From: Saccharum officinarum
Lineage: Eukaryota; Streptophyta; Magnoliopsida; Poales; Poaceae
Direction of reading: 5' to 3'
Assembly: GCA_020631735.1 (NCBI GenBank)
Contig: CM036191.1
Coordinates: 42,729,309-42,793,308, forward strand
DNA: 64,000 nucleotides
Positions 46,011 to 57,775 of the stretch are shown here, in pieces. The notes under the pieces are model-generated. The model was not told the origin of the DNA. It saw only the letters and a program-made list of their open reading frames with translations, and did not search any database. How positions within the stretch are numbered: the stretch's first letter is position 1; every line of letters begins with the position of its first letter. Both the position numbers and the translations under genes were made by a program.

Positions 46011-46240
46011 TCACTGTGACTCTGCTATATTATCACTAACAAATTTGCCGCCTGCATTGTGTAAGGGTAATAAAATTTATAAATTTTTTTAATTTTTCTA
46101 TGCTGTTGTAATAGCACTCCTAATTTTTTTGTAGTAGAACAACTTAGAAGTATGTGTGTTTCTCATATCGCATCAACAAAACAAAAATAATTAACTCCTA
46201 TAGTCATAATCCGTAGCTAGACAATTCAGAATTGACAATT
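46011..46240. other. AT-rich intergenic sequence before the gap
   Basis: Contains CACTAACAAATTTGCCGCCTG near 46030, a degenerate form of the grass repeat at 40133. No gene. Confidence 0.5.
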
Positions 46241-46340
46241 NNNNNNNNNNNNNNNNNNNNNNNNNNNNNNNNNNNNNNNNNNNNNNNNNNNNNNNNNNNN
46301 NNNNNNNNNNNNNNNNNNNNNNNNNNNNNNNNNNNNNNNN
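46241..46340. other. Assembly gap (100 N)
   Basis: Exactly 100 N, unknown true length. Confidence 0.99.
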
Positions 46341-46735
46341 TGTTTACAACAAATTTGTTTAGAATTTGCTAAGCTTTCTAAAAAGTCTAGAACCATATTT
46401 ATTGGGCATGTATAAACTTCATTTATAGCTGTTTAAAGTGGCATGTTAGTTTCTGTCTATGTTTTGGACAGTGATGCAATTTATTACATTAGTTGACCCT
46501 TATAACTTGAAAATCATCTGAATATGAGAAATAACAAAGTTGTATATAATTCATGTATCTAGCTTCTGTTAAAATTTTGTGTGTTATTTGGCCTTGTGGT
46601 TTGTGAGTTATGCCTGTTTAAAGTTGGGTTTCAGAAATGGGCTGCTTTCTATCATTTGTGGACCAGTTTCTATAAATGAGTAATAATTGACTTAGTTAAC
46701 TTGAGAATCATGCTAGAGGATTAAAGATGAATTGT
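46341..46735. other. Retroelement spacer-like sequence flanking element X
   Basis: AT-rich, non-coding, with phrases such as AAAGTTGTATATAATTC and CTTGAAAATCATCTGAATA. These resemble the internal spacers of the gypsy elements (for example 58960-59100). It is probably part of an older retrotransposon in which X inserted. The last five bases before X are ATTGT, the expected left target duplication. Confidence 0.45.
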
Positions 46736-49700
46736 TGTAACACCCTAAAAATTTGAAAAGAAAGAAAATAGGAAAAATATGATTTTTTATATTTTTTGTG
46801 AGCATGCAAATTTAGGATAATAATAATTTTTATAAATTTAAAATTTAATATAAGGGTAGGAACATGATTGAGCATTCATGCTGTTGCATTTGAAGTTTTG
46901 TATTGAGTGGTTTTAAACAAATTCAAATTGATTTGAAAAATTTTTTGAAATTTGCTTTGAAAAATTGGAAAAAGAAAAAGAAGAGAAATGCATTCATCTG
47001 GTTTTCGCCCGTTTCGGCTGCCTTTGGCGCGCGGCCCGCTCACTCCCGCGGCCTCCTTCTCCTTCGCGGGCCGAGCCCAGCCGCAGCGCGGCCCAGTATC
47101 GGCGCGCCTTCCCCTTCCTTCCGTCGCTGACGATGCGGGCCCGCGTGTCAGGAGCACCTTCCTCCTTCCCACGCCATCGCCGGATCTCCTTTCCGAAAAT
47201 CACCGACGCCGAATCCACCTCCGATCTCCCTTTTCCTTACTTCGGTGCGCCTCCAGGCTATATAAGCATGGGCGTGTGCACAGCCACCCTCATCGAGCCT
47301 TTTCGCAGCATCGGCAAGCTCTTGAGGCACCACCGCGAGCTAGAGCTAACCCGCCACCACCGTCCGCCTCTCCGAGCCGCGCGTCCTCTTTGTCTCGTCA
47401 TCGGCTTCGTTTTCGTTCGTGGTGAGTTCGCGTTGATGCGCTCTACCCGTTGGTGTATTTCTTTCGCGAGGTAATGCTCTGTAGCGCGAGGAAGCCATCT
47501 CCGGCCATGGCGCCACCGCGGAGACTGCCGTCGCGCCCTGTTCCGGCCGGAGCGCCGCCGGTTCTTCCCAGATCCAATCTGGACCCTCCGATTTGAATCC
47601 GACGGTCTAAATTAGAAGATACCGATTCGCCGACGTTTTTGCTAAAGAGACCCTGAGTTTTTATCTTTTCGAACCCGCGGTCCAAAGCGTAATCTGGAAA
47701 ATACGTTTTGATTAATTGAAAACGTAATTCGTTTCGGAAAAAGAAAAATACGCTTTCTGATATTTACAGTTTTGCCACTAAGTTTGTTTTAGTCATAAAT
47801 TATCCGTTTTAACTCCGATTTGATCCATTCGAATTGCGTTAGATTCGTATTTGCGAGCTCTACATGATGATAGAACTGTACAGTAGGTTTGAGATAATTT
47901 ATTTTCGAGTTTATATTAAAGTAATTATTTATCTATAGGAAATCTTAGAAAACTCATAACTTTTACGTTTTAAATCTAAATTTCGTGATCTTTATGTCTA
48001 TGTGATCGTAGTAACGTGTAGAAGAGTTTTACAAACTTGTTATACTGTTAGTGTTACTGTTGGTTAGGTTTTCTATCTTTAAGTTCCGATGTGAGATTTA
48101 ATCTATTACTTTAATAAAGAAAATCTCGTTTAATACATAATTTATTTATTTTAATTCCGAATTAGTCCGTTCAAATTTCAATAGATTTATAACAATATGA
48201 ACTATGTACTAGTATTAATGTTTTCTTTATTAAAATCTCTGAAATTTCATAGTTTAGATCTAATTTGATTAATAACTGTGCAACTAGATTTATGAATAAA
48301 ATATTATTGATTTCTCCTTTAAATGTAATTTAGCCTAAGTCACTTTTGAATGTCTATAAAGAGTATTTTATCCTATATATATGATTTTATATAGTTAAAA
48401 CAAATGAGACCTATAATTTTTCCGTTTTATACAACAAAATCTTTTGGTAGTCGTTTCTTTCACCGTAGCCCCGATTAGAGTGTTGTTTTTCGCGTCTGTG
48501 TGTTCGTAGCAATGCGTAGAACATCTTTAAAACCTTTTCATATATTGTTTCATATGTTTGGTGTACTGTTCTAATTATTATTCATTGTTTGCTTCGTGTA
48601 TGATTGCTCGATGTGTGTGTGGTGATTTATTGATCAAGTCCAGTCGGTGAGCTATACGTGAAGATTCAAGAAGCTATTAATTGAAGATTTGGATCAGAGA
48701 AGGATCTTGATTTAAGGCAAGTATAGCATGGGATCATCATTGTTTCCTATTCACCTTTAATATACTTAATTCATGTGCATGTGTCTACCTTGTTACCACT
48801 AAGGATATCCTAGCTTTTATATCTTGTACCTTGACACCCATGGGACATTGCATTGGGTAGTATTTATGCTAGTGCTCAAGATAAATAACTATGATCTGTA
48901 ACTTGACTAATGGTATATGCAATAAACGTTTAAAAGATGCTTTATAGCAACATGGCTCAAGGGGCTAGAGCATGGGGTATTTTTGGTGCTCTAGTTTCTC
49001 TCCTAAGGACTTATCTGTAAGCGAACATCCGGGACTTACAGTACAACTGTGAGGGCTATATGGCTCTGGCTTTAGTCAAGTATGAGGACCTTTTCTAGCT
49101 TGTTAGTGGTAACCTTCATGGCGTAAGAACGGCTTGACGAATCGGGTATAGTGCGGCCTCTGTCCTTATGTGTATAGGCTGCGCGTTATTGTGCCATTTG
49201 GAAGGGGGGCTCTACATCTGTTTGCCGAGTGAATCTAATGGCCCTAACTTGTTAGACGAACCTTTGAAAGACTTCATAGTGAACCCTGCCGACCTTCCTT
49301 GGAAGTGGGTCAAGAGATTAGCTACCTCGGGCGAAAGGGTAAATCACGACTCACAGTGAAAGTGTACAACCTCTGCAGAGTGTAAAACTGTTATAACAGC
49401 CGTGCTCACGGTCACGAGTGGCCTTGGACCCTTACAGAATAAATGATGAACGCTGATGATAATGATAACACTGATGATATTGATGTTCACTAATGATTAT
49501 TGTTTCTTGCTATACATTATTCTCGTTTACATGATCATGAGGTTATTTGGGATTGTGGTAAACTTGTTGCTACTCAATTGCTAAAAGATGACTCACTAAA
49601 AGCTATTGCAGTAAACCCGTGTCAAACCTTTTGAGCTGCATGAACCCCATGTTATATTTGTTGAGTTCGACATGGACTCACTCTTGCTATTTCCCCACAT

Positions 49701-49967
49701 CTCAGGAAGGGTACCAGACTGTTAGATTCTGGAATTGTTAGGCTTATGATCAACCAGTTAGTTTGATCCTGGAGTGAAGGTTACACCCGGTGTTCGGAGT
49801 TGTCTTTCCGCTGTGTTGCTCTTTAAGGTATACTTTATACTATTGAGTTATGTATATTAAGCATTTGTCTTTTGATATTACACTTATCTGTGGCTATATG
49901 TGAGATTTGTCGTCTTTATTTCATATATAGTGTATGTCTGGTTTTGTCCTTAAAACCGGGTGTGACA
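46736..49967 (+). repeat. 5' LTR of X (3,232 bp)
   Basis: Starts TGTAACACCCTAAAAATTTG and ends AACCGGGTGTGACA. The first part matches 53454-54743 (3' LTR) closely. The stretch 47690-48020 matches the Y LTR at 55830-56160 at moderate similarity, including TTTGCGAGCTCTACATG and GATCGTAG, and 49020-49400 matches 56660-57010 in the same way. Confidence 0.9.
47258..47265 (+). promoter_or_regulatory. TATA box of the X 5' LTR
   Basis: GGCTATATAAGCATGG, also present at 53986-53993 in the 3' LTR. It places the transcript start near 47290. Confidence 0.65.
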
Positions 49968-49970
49968 GAG

Positions 49971-49988
49971 TGGTATCAGAGCAATGCT
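49971..49988 (+). other. Primer binding site of X (initiator Met tRNA)
   Basis: TGGTATCAGAGC, three bases after the LTR end, is complementary to the 3' end of plant initiator methionine tRNA. The following bases (AATGCTG) diverge from it. Confidence 0.8.
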
Positions 49989-50248
49989 GACTGTAGGACG
50001 CAAGCCTAGTTAGAACTGGACGTTTAGCATGTTCTCATTGTTGCCTATTTCTTGCTTCTCTTTAACTTTGTTATTTTCTCAAAGTTATGCTTAATTCTAT
50101 CCCCGTTCTGTTATAAAAACCTTGTCTCTATTTTGAACCTTTTCTCCTTGTCTATTAGACGGCTCGTGACGAGAAGACTGTGGATTTCAGAGGTTAAGAG
50201 GACTGAATTGTGTCGCTCTTGCTCACTTTTGACAAGAAACCATTAGCA

Positions 50249-50953
50249 ATGCAAAACCAATTACTAGAAGAAATGGCTCAACATGGGAATTCTCAACGAT
50301 GCTTATCTCAAGGTCAAGCCAACATATCCAAGGGGTCAGAGAAGATACAAGTAGCAGAAGTTTGGAAGAATATGAAATCCAATAAAGATGTTGATAATAA
50401 GGCATTTGGAGAGCAGGAACAATGTCACTGCTGTAAGCATTATGGTTTTCCCTGTCTTCGAAATGAGTCTAATAAGGGGAAAGTCAAGGTGGATCCAAAT
50501 TTTGCGATCAACATGGACAAGAAGAGAAAGGCAATCTCATTAGAACCACTAGTGGAAAGCAATGAGCAAGCGAGTTATACTACATTGTCACATGCAGCCC
50601 TGATCCCCTGTCAAACAAATCCAAACCCTGAAGAGTTAGAAGCCCCTCCCGCTAAAACTACTCCCCATGAAGTAGTCATAGATGGGTGGACAATTACCTA
50701 TAAGGAGTATCAACCCCGAAAGGCCAAACAAGCTAGGAAACAAGCCAAAGGGACGAAGGTGAACTTTTATGGCCAGCAAGATAGCAGCATACCAAACAAC
50801 AGTTCCGTGGAGTATGACATCACAAAAGATCCAGCTAAGAAAAGTGTTATCATTGCCAGCAGGAAGGACATTATATCAAATCTTGCACACAGAAGAATCA
50901 ACAACAACAAGACCCAGGACAGGATGTCAAAAGGAGCATGTGCAGGGAAATAA
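50249..50953 (+). CDS. X ORF1, Lys-rich gag-like protein
   Basis: Open from 50207, first ATG at 50249, giving 234 residues. There is no canonical retrotransposon gag domain. It has a Gln-rich start, a CHCCKHYGFPC cysteine cluster (about residues 56-66), GWTITYKEYQPRKAKQARKQ and an Asn/Lys-rich tail. The frame ends while homology to the next module is beginning, and the protease-like frame overlaps it in another frame. Preceded at 50159 by TTGTCTATTAG, like a 3' splice site. Role unknown; an RNA-binding function is a guess from its basic composition. Confidence 0.5.
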   Translation: MQNQLLEEMAQHGNSQRCLSQGQANISKGSEKIQVAEVWKNMKSNKDVDNKAFGEQEQCHCCKHYGFPCLRNESNKGKVKVDPNFAINMDKKRKAISLEPLVESNEQASYTTLSHAALIPCQTNPNPEELEAPPAKTTPHEVVIDGWTITYKEYQPRKAKQARKQAKGTKVNFYGQQDSSIPNNSSVEYDITKDPAKKSVIIASRKDIISNLAHRRINNNKTQDRMSKGACAGK

Positions 50954-51428
50954 ATTAAAGAGAAATTACATCCATGGAAGGTTGAAACATGTGGATATTT
51001 CCACCATTCCTGGAGCTAAGGAGGTCGTGTTTGGATCAATTCTAGTAAGTTCAGGAAATGCCAAGGTTTTGTTTGACCTTAGTGCCTCACATTCGTTCAT
51101 ATCTAGACAATATGCAAAAGATCATAACATACTTATGCTTCCAAGGGGGAAAACAGTTATGGTTGAAACTCCAAGAGGTGAAATAAAGGCAGACCGCATA
51201 TGCCCAAAAGTTAGTCTGGACATAAAGGGGGTAAATTTTAAGGTAAACCTCATTGTTTTGGAATTAATGGGCATTGATGTTATCCTTGGAATAGACTGGT
51301 TATCTACTTGTAAAGGAGTGATTGAGTATGCCCAATGTTCAGTGTTTCTAACTACACTTTCAGGAGAAAGGATTGAGTATGAGGGTATTAAATCTACACC
51401 GGAGGGATACCAGGTTGACCCATCTTAA
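50769..51428 (+). pseudogene. X retropepsin-like module 1 (degenerate active site)
   Basis: The meaningful part starts at about residue 45 (HVQGNKLKRNYIHGRLKHVD). It is an aspartic-protease fold of the gypsy type: VLFDLSASHSFIS, later VETPRGEIKADRICPKV, then MGIDVILGIDWLSTCKG. The catalytic triplet, normally D-S-G, is D-L-S (Asp at residue 103), so the Gly is lost and protease activity is unlikely. It lies one frame off ORF1 and overlaps it by 185 bases. Parallels module 2 at 52511-53297. Confidence 0.75.
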
Positions 51429-52510
51429 GGTATGAGTTATAAGAATGGTAAAGAGGGATGCAGAGATTCAGATGTCCATATAAAGCAATAAGGAATGTAA
51501 GAGACGTTATCTACTCTGGATGCTGCTACAATCACACCATGTTTAAGGAATAGGAGTTATGTCCCGTGTAATAAAACTGTTAGTAGCCAAGTTGAGTCGT
51601 CTTAATGTGTGGCTAATGAACATTTAAGTGTTTAGTTGCTTTGTGCTTATGTTTATGCTTGAGTTGGAATTTTGTAATGAGTGGAATGATCTCGTGGGCT
51701 TTGACCATGATTTCACTTAGTTTATATGTATAAGGTATAAGGATTAACGAAATAAATAGATGGGTTTTGGTTATCTCCTGCTTTCTATATCTTGTCTTTC
51801 GGAGCAGCCTGTCTTTGTCAACTTATATCTCTGTTCTTGAAAGACCAAAAATCATGAGAGAATTCTGGACAAGAGTGACTTCAACATCTCTCTCTAAATG
51901 CAAGAACCACCCTCATAGTTGTTTTGGTTTGGGAGATACAAAAAGCATAAGGCAATGTATATGTGCTGTCATAAATCTGGAACAGTTTCTGATAAGTACT
52001 GTTTTCGACCAAGTTAACTACAGAATCTGGAAGTTGTGTTCTATAAGTAAGTTGCAGAGAATTTTATAAGCTTTCCATCGGTGTAAACTACAGCTTCATT
52101 GGATTAACAAAATGAGAGTTACAGCTGTTTTACTGCACTGCTGATTTTCTGCTCGTGAGAAATTTCAGATTTCTTGTTCTTACCCATACATAGGAGTATC
52201 ATTGGGATGTCAGAACACTTTTTAGCTCATCTAGAAGAAGGGTTCAAGCTACCCTATTTGGTGTCCCTTATTTTAAGGGGGGTAGCCAATGTAAAGAAGG
52301 ATTATTAGGATTGAACTCTTTAGTTGGAAGTATTGGTTAGTCTCCATGATTGAGTTGCCACTCTTGAGCAAAAATGTTCTGTGAACAAGGTTGATAATTT
52401 TGGATCCATGGAGACGAGAGTTGTCCTTTTGGATAGTTCATGATTATGATCATCTATACTTGCTCGTGTTGCTGATGTTGGTCACTTGATGACAGGAAGT
52501 GTAGTGTCTC
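51429..52510 (+). other. X non-coding spacer between the two modules
   Basis: No coding region. The part 52020-52190 (GAGAATTTTATAAGCTTTCC, later ACAGCTGTTTTACTGCA) resembles the spacer of Y at 58990-59110, so the spacer is a shared structural part of these elements. An early PPT-like TTTTAAGGGGGGTAG near 52270 is an internal copy of the polypurine tract. Confidence 0.65.
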
Positions 52511-53297
52511 ATGACTCAGGAGTCCTATATGACGTCTCGCACTAATATGTGGAAAAAGATTGATGTTTCTGCCATTGAAGGATGTTATGGGTATGATGAA
52601 GCCAAGCACTATCAAAATAACAATGTTGAAGAGCAAGTTGGGAGTGAACTAAGTCAGAATCCACAACAACGAAAGCGAAAAAAGAAAGCCCATAAGAAGC
52701 CTGCTCAAGGAAGCAAAGCGCAGCAAAACTATGTCAATGGAAGACTGAGCAATGTGGATATGGATAAAATTCATGGAGTTACCAAAGTGGTGGGTGGTTA
52801 TATTCAAGTAAGCTCAGTACAAGTTTTTGCTTTATTTGACCCTAGTGCTTCGCATTCTTTCATTTCCGCCGACATGGAAGAGACGTGCAAGATGGTGAAG
52901 TGTCCAATGAGGAGGCCTTTGCTAGTTCAAACCCCAGTGGGAGAAATGCAGGCAGATCAGATATGCCCGAATGTCAGTCTTGTCATAAACAAGGAAAAAC
53001 TTCACCGCAACACTCATTGTGTTGGAGTCACTTAAAATTCACGTGGTTCATGGTAATGGATGGCTCTGTGCACATAAAGGAGTGATTTATAGTACTCGGT
53101 GCACCATGCTCTTAACAACACCGTCAAGGAAAAGAATTGAGTATCAAGGTGGTCGACTTTTACCTGAGGGAGATGAGAATGACCAATTAGAAGATAGGTA
53201 CACCAAGGATAGTAAAGTGGACCATGAGTTTACTGAAGTCATAACAAAGGAACAAATAATTTTGGAGGAGTTCAATAGGAGAGATGATCATGTTTAG
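52511..53297 (+). pseudogene. X retropepsin-like module 2 (degenerate active site, frameshifted)
   Basis: ATG at 52511. A basic linker RKRKKKAHKKPAQGSKAQQN is followed by YVNGRLSNVDMDKI, then FALFDPSASHSFIS with the catalytic triplet D-P-S (Asp at residue 110), then VQTPVGEMQADQICPNVSL. Near 53020 the frame shifts, and the remainder (HKGVIYSTRCTMLLTTPSRK, then acidic tail) continues to 53297. The order of motifs copies module 1. It stands where Y has its gag-pol. Confidence 0.75.
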
Positions 53298-53437
53298 GCA
53301 GATTAGTCAGTCGGGATATGAGAAATTGTCTCATGACTCTGAGCAAAAAGAGTAATTTGGAAAATGAGGATCAAATAAAGACAAAGTGTCATTATCTCTT
53401 TTATCATCATCTTCCGAATCTCGGGACGAGATTTATC

Positions 53438-53450
53438 TTAAGGGGGGTAG
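53438..53450 (+). other. Polypurine tract of X
   Basis: TTAAGGGGGGTAG directly before the 3' LTR, as in Y at 63629-63640. Confidence 0.8.
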
Positions 53451-53453
53451 AAT

Positions 53454-54748
53454 TGTAACACCCTAAAAATTTGAAAAGAAGAAAAATAGGAAAAATATGA
53501 TTTTTTATATTTTTGTGAGCATGCAAATTTAGGATAATAATAATTTTTATAAATTTAAAATTTAATATAAGGGTAGGAACATGATTGAGCATTCATGCTG
53601 TTGCATTTAAAGTTTTGTATTGAGTGGTTTAAACCAAATTCAAATTTGATTTGAAAAATCTTTTGAAAATTTGCTTTGAAAAATTGGAAAAAGAAAAAAA
53701 GAAGAGAAATGCCATTCATCTGGTTTTCGGCCCGTTTCGGCTGCCTTGGCGCGCGGCCCGCTCACTCCCGCGGCCTCCTTCTTCTTCGCGGGCCGAGCCC
53801 AGCCGCAGCCGCCGGCCCAGTATCGCGCGTGCCTTCCCCTCTCCTTCTCGTCGCTGACGATGCGGGCCCGCGTGTCAGGAGCACCTTCCTCCTTCCCACG
53901 CCATCGTCGGATCCTCCTTTCCGAAAATCACCGACGCCGAATCCACCTCCGATCTCCCCTTTCCTTACTCGGTGCGCCTCTAGGCTATATAAGCATGGGC
54001 GTCGTGCACAGCCACCCTCATCGAGCCTTTTCGCAGCATCGGCCAAGCTCCTGAGGCACCACCGCGAGCTAGAGCCCTAACCCGCCACCACCGTCCGCCT
54101 CTCCGAGCCGCGCGTCCTCTTTGTCTCGTCATCGGCTTCGTTTTCGTTCGTGGTGAGTTCGCGTTGATGCGCTCTACCCGTTGGTGTATTTCTTTCGCGA
54201 GGTAATGCTCTGTAGCGCGAGGAAGCCATCTCCGGCCATGGCGCCGCCGCGGAGACTGCCGTCGTGGCCCTGTTCCGGCCGGAGCGCCGCCGGTTCTTCC
54301 CAGATCCAATCTGGACCCTCCGATTTGAATCCGACGGTCTAAATTAGAAGATACCGATTCGGCCGACGTTTTTGCTAAAGAGACCCTGAGTTTTTATCTT
54401 TTCGAACCCGCGGTCCAAAGCGTAATCTGGAAAATACGTTTTGATTAATTGAAAACGTAATTCGTTTCGGAAAAAGAAAAATACGCTTTCTGATATTTAC
54501 AGTTTTGCCACTGAGTTTGTTTTAGTCATAAATTATCCGTTTTAACTCCGATTTGATCCATTCAAATTGCGTTAGATTCGTATTTGCGAGCTCTACATGA
54601 TGATAGAACTATACAGTAGGTTTGAGATAATTTATTTTCGAGTTTATATTAAAGTAATTATTTATCTATAGGAAATCTTAGAAAACACATAACTTTTACG
54701 TTTTAAATCTAAATTTCGTGATCTTTATGTCTATGTGATCGTAGTAAT
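53454..54748 (+). repeat. 3' LTR of X, left part, truncated by Y
   Basis: Matches 46736-48012 of the 5' LTR with small indels. It stops at GTGATCGTAGTAAT, where the Y LTR starts. The continuation (CGTGTAGAAGAG in the 5' LTR) must lie beyond Y, outside the window. Confidence 0.92.
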
Positions 54749-57586
54749 TGTAACACCTAAATTTTAGAGATAATGAATTTTGAAGAAATTAGATAACAAT
54801 TAGGGCAAATTAAAATTTTAAAAACTATTTTGGTGATGCATTCATGCTGCTGCATTTATTTTATTTTGTGGTGTGGGTTTATTTTATTTTGATTTGAATT
54901 TGAAACTCTATTTGAAAAGGTTTGAAAAGAAACAAAAGAAAAAAAAACAACTTACCTTCTTGGCCCGAAGGCCGTCGGACGACCTGCTCTCCCGCGCCTG
55001 CCCGCGTGGGCCGTCCAGCGCCGTCGCGTCCCGGCCCAGCAGCCGAGCCCAGCAGCCAAGCCAGCAGAGCCAGCCGTGCGCCTCTCCCTTTCTTCAGTCG
55101 CTGACGGGTGGACCCCAGGTGGCAGCCGCGTCCTCTTCCTCCGGTCGTAACCGGGACGAACACGAGCTATGCCTCAACCGAATCAAATCGCGTATCTTTG
55201 TATCCTACCCGAAATCGACGAGGTGAAGCTATAAAATTGGTAGCCGCATGTTTCCTATTTCCGTTTTTCATCTAAAACACGAGTTCATCCACGTGAAATC
55301 GAGTTGGCGAGTTGGAAAACCTAGGCGGGTTTCAGTTGAACGTCGCCGTCGGTTGCGGTTAGTCTGGTGCCTTTCTTCTTCGCTTAGGTGAGTTCGTTAG
55401 CTCCTCCTCTCCCTTCCCATGTGTTTCTTTTGAATTCTTGTGCATTTTACCGTGAGGTTTGGAGTTTCCCCGTGGCCGGTAATGGCGCCGCCGCCCTATC
55501 CAAGCCGCATCCCGATTTCGAGCTGTTGTAGCTTTCCTAAGCTATGTAAATAGGTTGGGGGAAGCTTCTCGTTCGGTTGGTGTCGGTTGGGGGATGTTTG
55601 GTGGTCGGGAACAGCGAATCCGGAGTTTTCCGGCGAGCTCGGGTGGCCGGCCATGGAGGCCGCCGGCCGGACCTGGAGGAGGAGATCGGATTTTCTACTG
55701 TGGAGTTGATGATGAACGTGAGCCGTCCGATTTGAAATCAAGGGCCCAGATTAGAACTTACCCCTTCGCGGGTAAATTTGTTAAAGAGACCCTCAGCTCT
55801 TTAGATATCAACCCGCGGTCCATAGCGTATTTCTGAAAATGCGTTTTCGTGTTTTGAAAGCGTATTCTCTTCCGGTTAAGTCAAAAATACGTTTTCAGGT
55901 ATTTACAGTTTTGCCATTAGAATTGTTTTGGTCATAAAATCTTCGTTTTAACTCCGATTTGATCCGTTCAAATTGCGTTAGGTTCGTATTTGCGAGCTCT
56001 ACATGTTAGTGTAGTTGTACAGTTAGTTTTGATAATTTATTTTTCGAGTTTATAATTAAGTATTTATTTATTTATAGGAAATCTTAGAAAATTCATAACT
56101 TTCACGTTTTAACTCCGAATTTGGTGATCTTTGCGTCTGTGTGATCGTAGAAATATGTAGAAGAGTTTTATAAGCTTTTATTACTGTTTTGTTACTGTTG
56201 GTGTACTGTTCTAATTATATCTCTTTATTTGCTTCGTGTATGTTTGATTGGATGCATGTATGTGTTGATTGATGATCGAATATAGAAGGTGAGCAGTATT
56301 TGGACGATTCGGAGTATTACTTTGAGCCAAGTCAGCAGTATCACTTGGAGAGCTTTGATCAAGGCAAGTATAACATGGGACCATCCTTGTTGTCCTATTC
56401 ACTGAAATTATCATACATATGCATGTGTCTTCCTTGACAACCATAGAGATTATAACTTAGCTTTTGATATCTTGATTCCTTGTCAACCTTGGGTATGCAT
56501 TTGGGTAGCTATTGCTAGTGCTTAATTATGAACAATGATCTTGTAATTTGACTAATGGATTATGCAATCAACCATTAAGATGATTTTATTACTGTTGAAA
56601 AGGGGGCTAGAGCAAGGGGTTATATTGTTGCTCTGGTTTCTCTCCATAAGGACTTATCTGTACATGACCATCCGGGACATACAGTACAGCTGTGAGGGCT
56701 ATATGGCTCTGGCTTTAGTTGTTCAAGAGACCTTTTCTAGCTTGTTAGTGGTTACCTTAAATGGCGTAAGAATGGCTTGCCACTTTGGGTGTAGTGCGAG
56801 CCCCTGGCCTAGTGTGTATAGGCTGCGGTTGTTGTGCCACAGGAAGGGGGGTTCTACATCTGCCTGCCGAGTGAATCTAATGGCCCTAACTTGTTAGACG
56901 AACTTTTGAGTGGCTTTATATGGTTCTCGGGTGTTTGGGCTTGATCTCCCCACTCATTTGGAAATCATGACTTACAGTGAAAGTGTACACCTCTGCGCAG
57001 AGTTAAAAACTGGTATACTAGCCGTGCTCACGGATACGAGCGGCCTTGGAACATTTACAGATAGATGATCACCATTGCTATATCATGTTTAATTATTGTT
57101 GATTATTATTATGCTCATGTTAATGCTATTCGTTATCATTATTACAATTGATCATTGGTTCTTTAATGGGAAGTGGTTTATCTTGATGCTACTCAATTGC
57201 TAATATATGATTAAAAGCTAAATGCAGTTAAACAGTGTCTAGCCTTTTTGAGCCTCATGAACCCTGTGTTATATTTGTGGAGTTCGACATGGACTCACCC
57301 TTGCTATTTCCACCATAACAGATGAAGATATAGAGGAAGATTATCGGAATGAGTACTAGTCTTGGTGTCAACCAGTCAACCGTGTCCCTGTGTGGAGTTT
57401 CCGCTGAAGAATTACTATTAGTTATTATTACTTATTGTTCAAGACTATGTCTTAAATACTTATTCGTTATGTAATAAGCACTGTGATGATACTATGTAAT
57501 TTGTCAACTTATGTGTGCGACTGATTCCTGGGGCGCACATGAGTCTTTTATACATCCTATTTTTGTCCTTAAAAATGGGTGTGACA
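54749..57586 (+). repeat. 5' LTR of Y (2,838 bp)
   Basis: Starts TGTAACACCTAAATTTTAG and ends AATGGGTGTGACA. It contains a TATA box at 55230. Homologous in full length to the solo LTRs at 6563-9446 and 21627-24517. Confidence 0.93.
55230..55236 (+). promoter_or_regulatory. TATA box of the Y 5' LTR
   Basis: GAAGCTATAAAATTGG, at the position equivalent to the TATA boxes of the solo LTRs. Transcript start near 55262. Confidence 0.6.
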
Positions 57587-57589
57587 GAT

Positions 57590-57602
57590 TGGTATCAAAG
57601 CC
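57590..57602 (+). other. Primer binding site of Y (initiator Met tRNA)
   Basis: TGGTATCAAAGCC starts three bases after the LTR. It differs from the tRNA complement (TGGTATCAGAGCC) at one base. Confidence 0.8.
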
Positions 57603-57775
57603 GTGTTGACTGTAGGACGCAAGCCTAGTTAGAATGGTCATTAATAGCATCCATACTTCACTTAATTCATGCTTCCTCTTTTCACCTTGTTAATTACTAA
57701 AGTTTTATGTTTCCTCTACTTTATTCTATTGCGAAAATACATTGATTCTATCTAATCTATGTCTAAATCTTATAG

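Larger units (their letters stand above)
46736..54748 (+). mobile_element. Non-autonomous Ty3/gypsy-related LTR retrotransposon X
   Basis: 5' LTR 46736-49967, PBS 49971, internal region to 53453, PPT at 53440-53450, and 3' LTR from 53454 to 54748, where element Y interrupts it. The internal region encodes no reverse transcriptase, RNase H or integrase. It has a Lys-rich gag-like frame and two retropepsin-like modules separated by a non-coding spacer. LTR termini, PBS, PPT (AGGGGGGTAGAAT) and spacer resemble those of Y, so X probably depends on Y-type proteins. The two LTRs are very similar, which indicates a fairly young insertion. Confidence 0.85.

Noticed and set aside
46903..47474. GC-rich frames in the X LTR (repeated at 53651-54309 and, in Y, 54873-55226)
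   Set aside because: They lie in the U3 region of LTRs, differ in frame between LTR copies because of indels, and have no domain.
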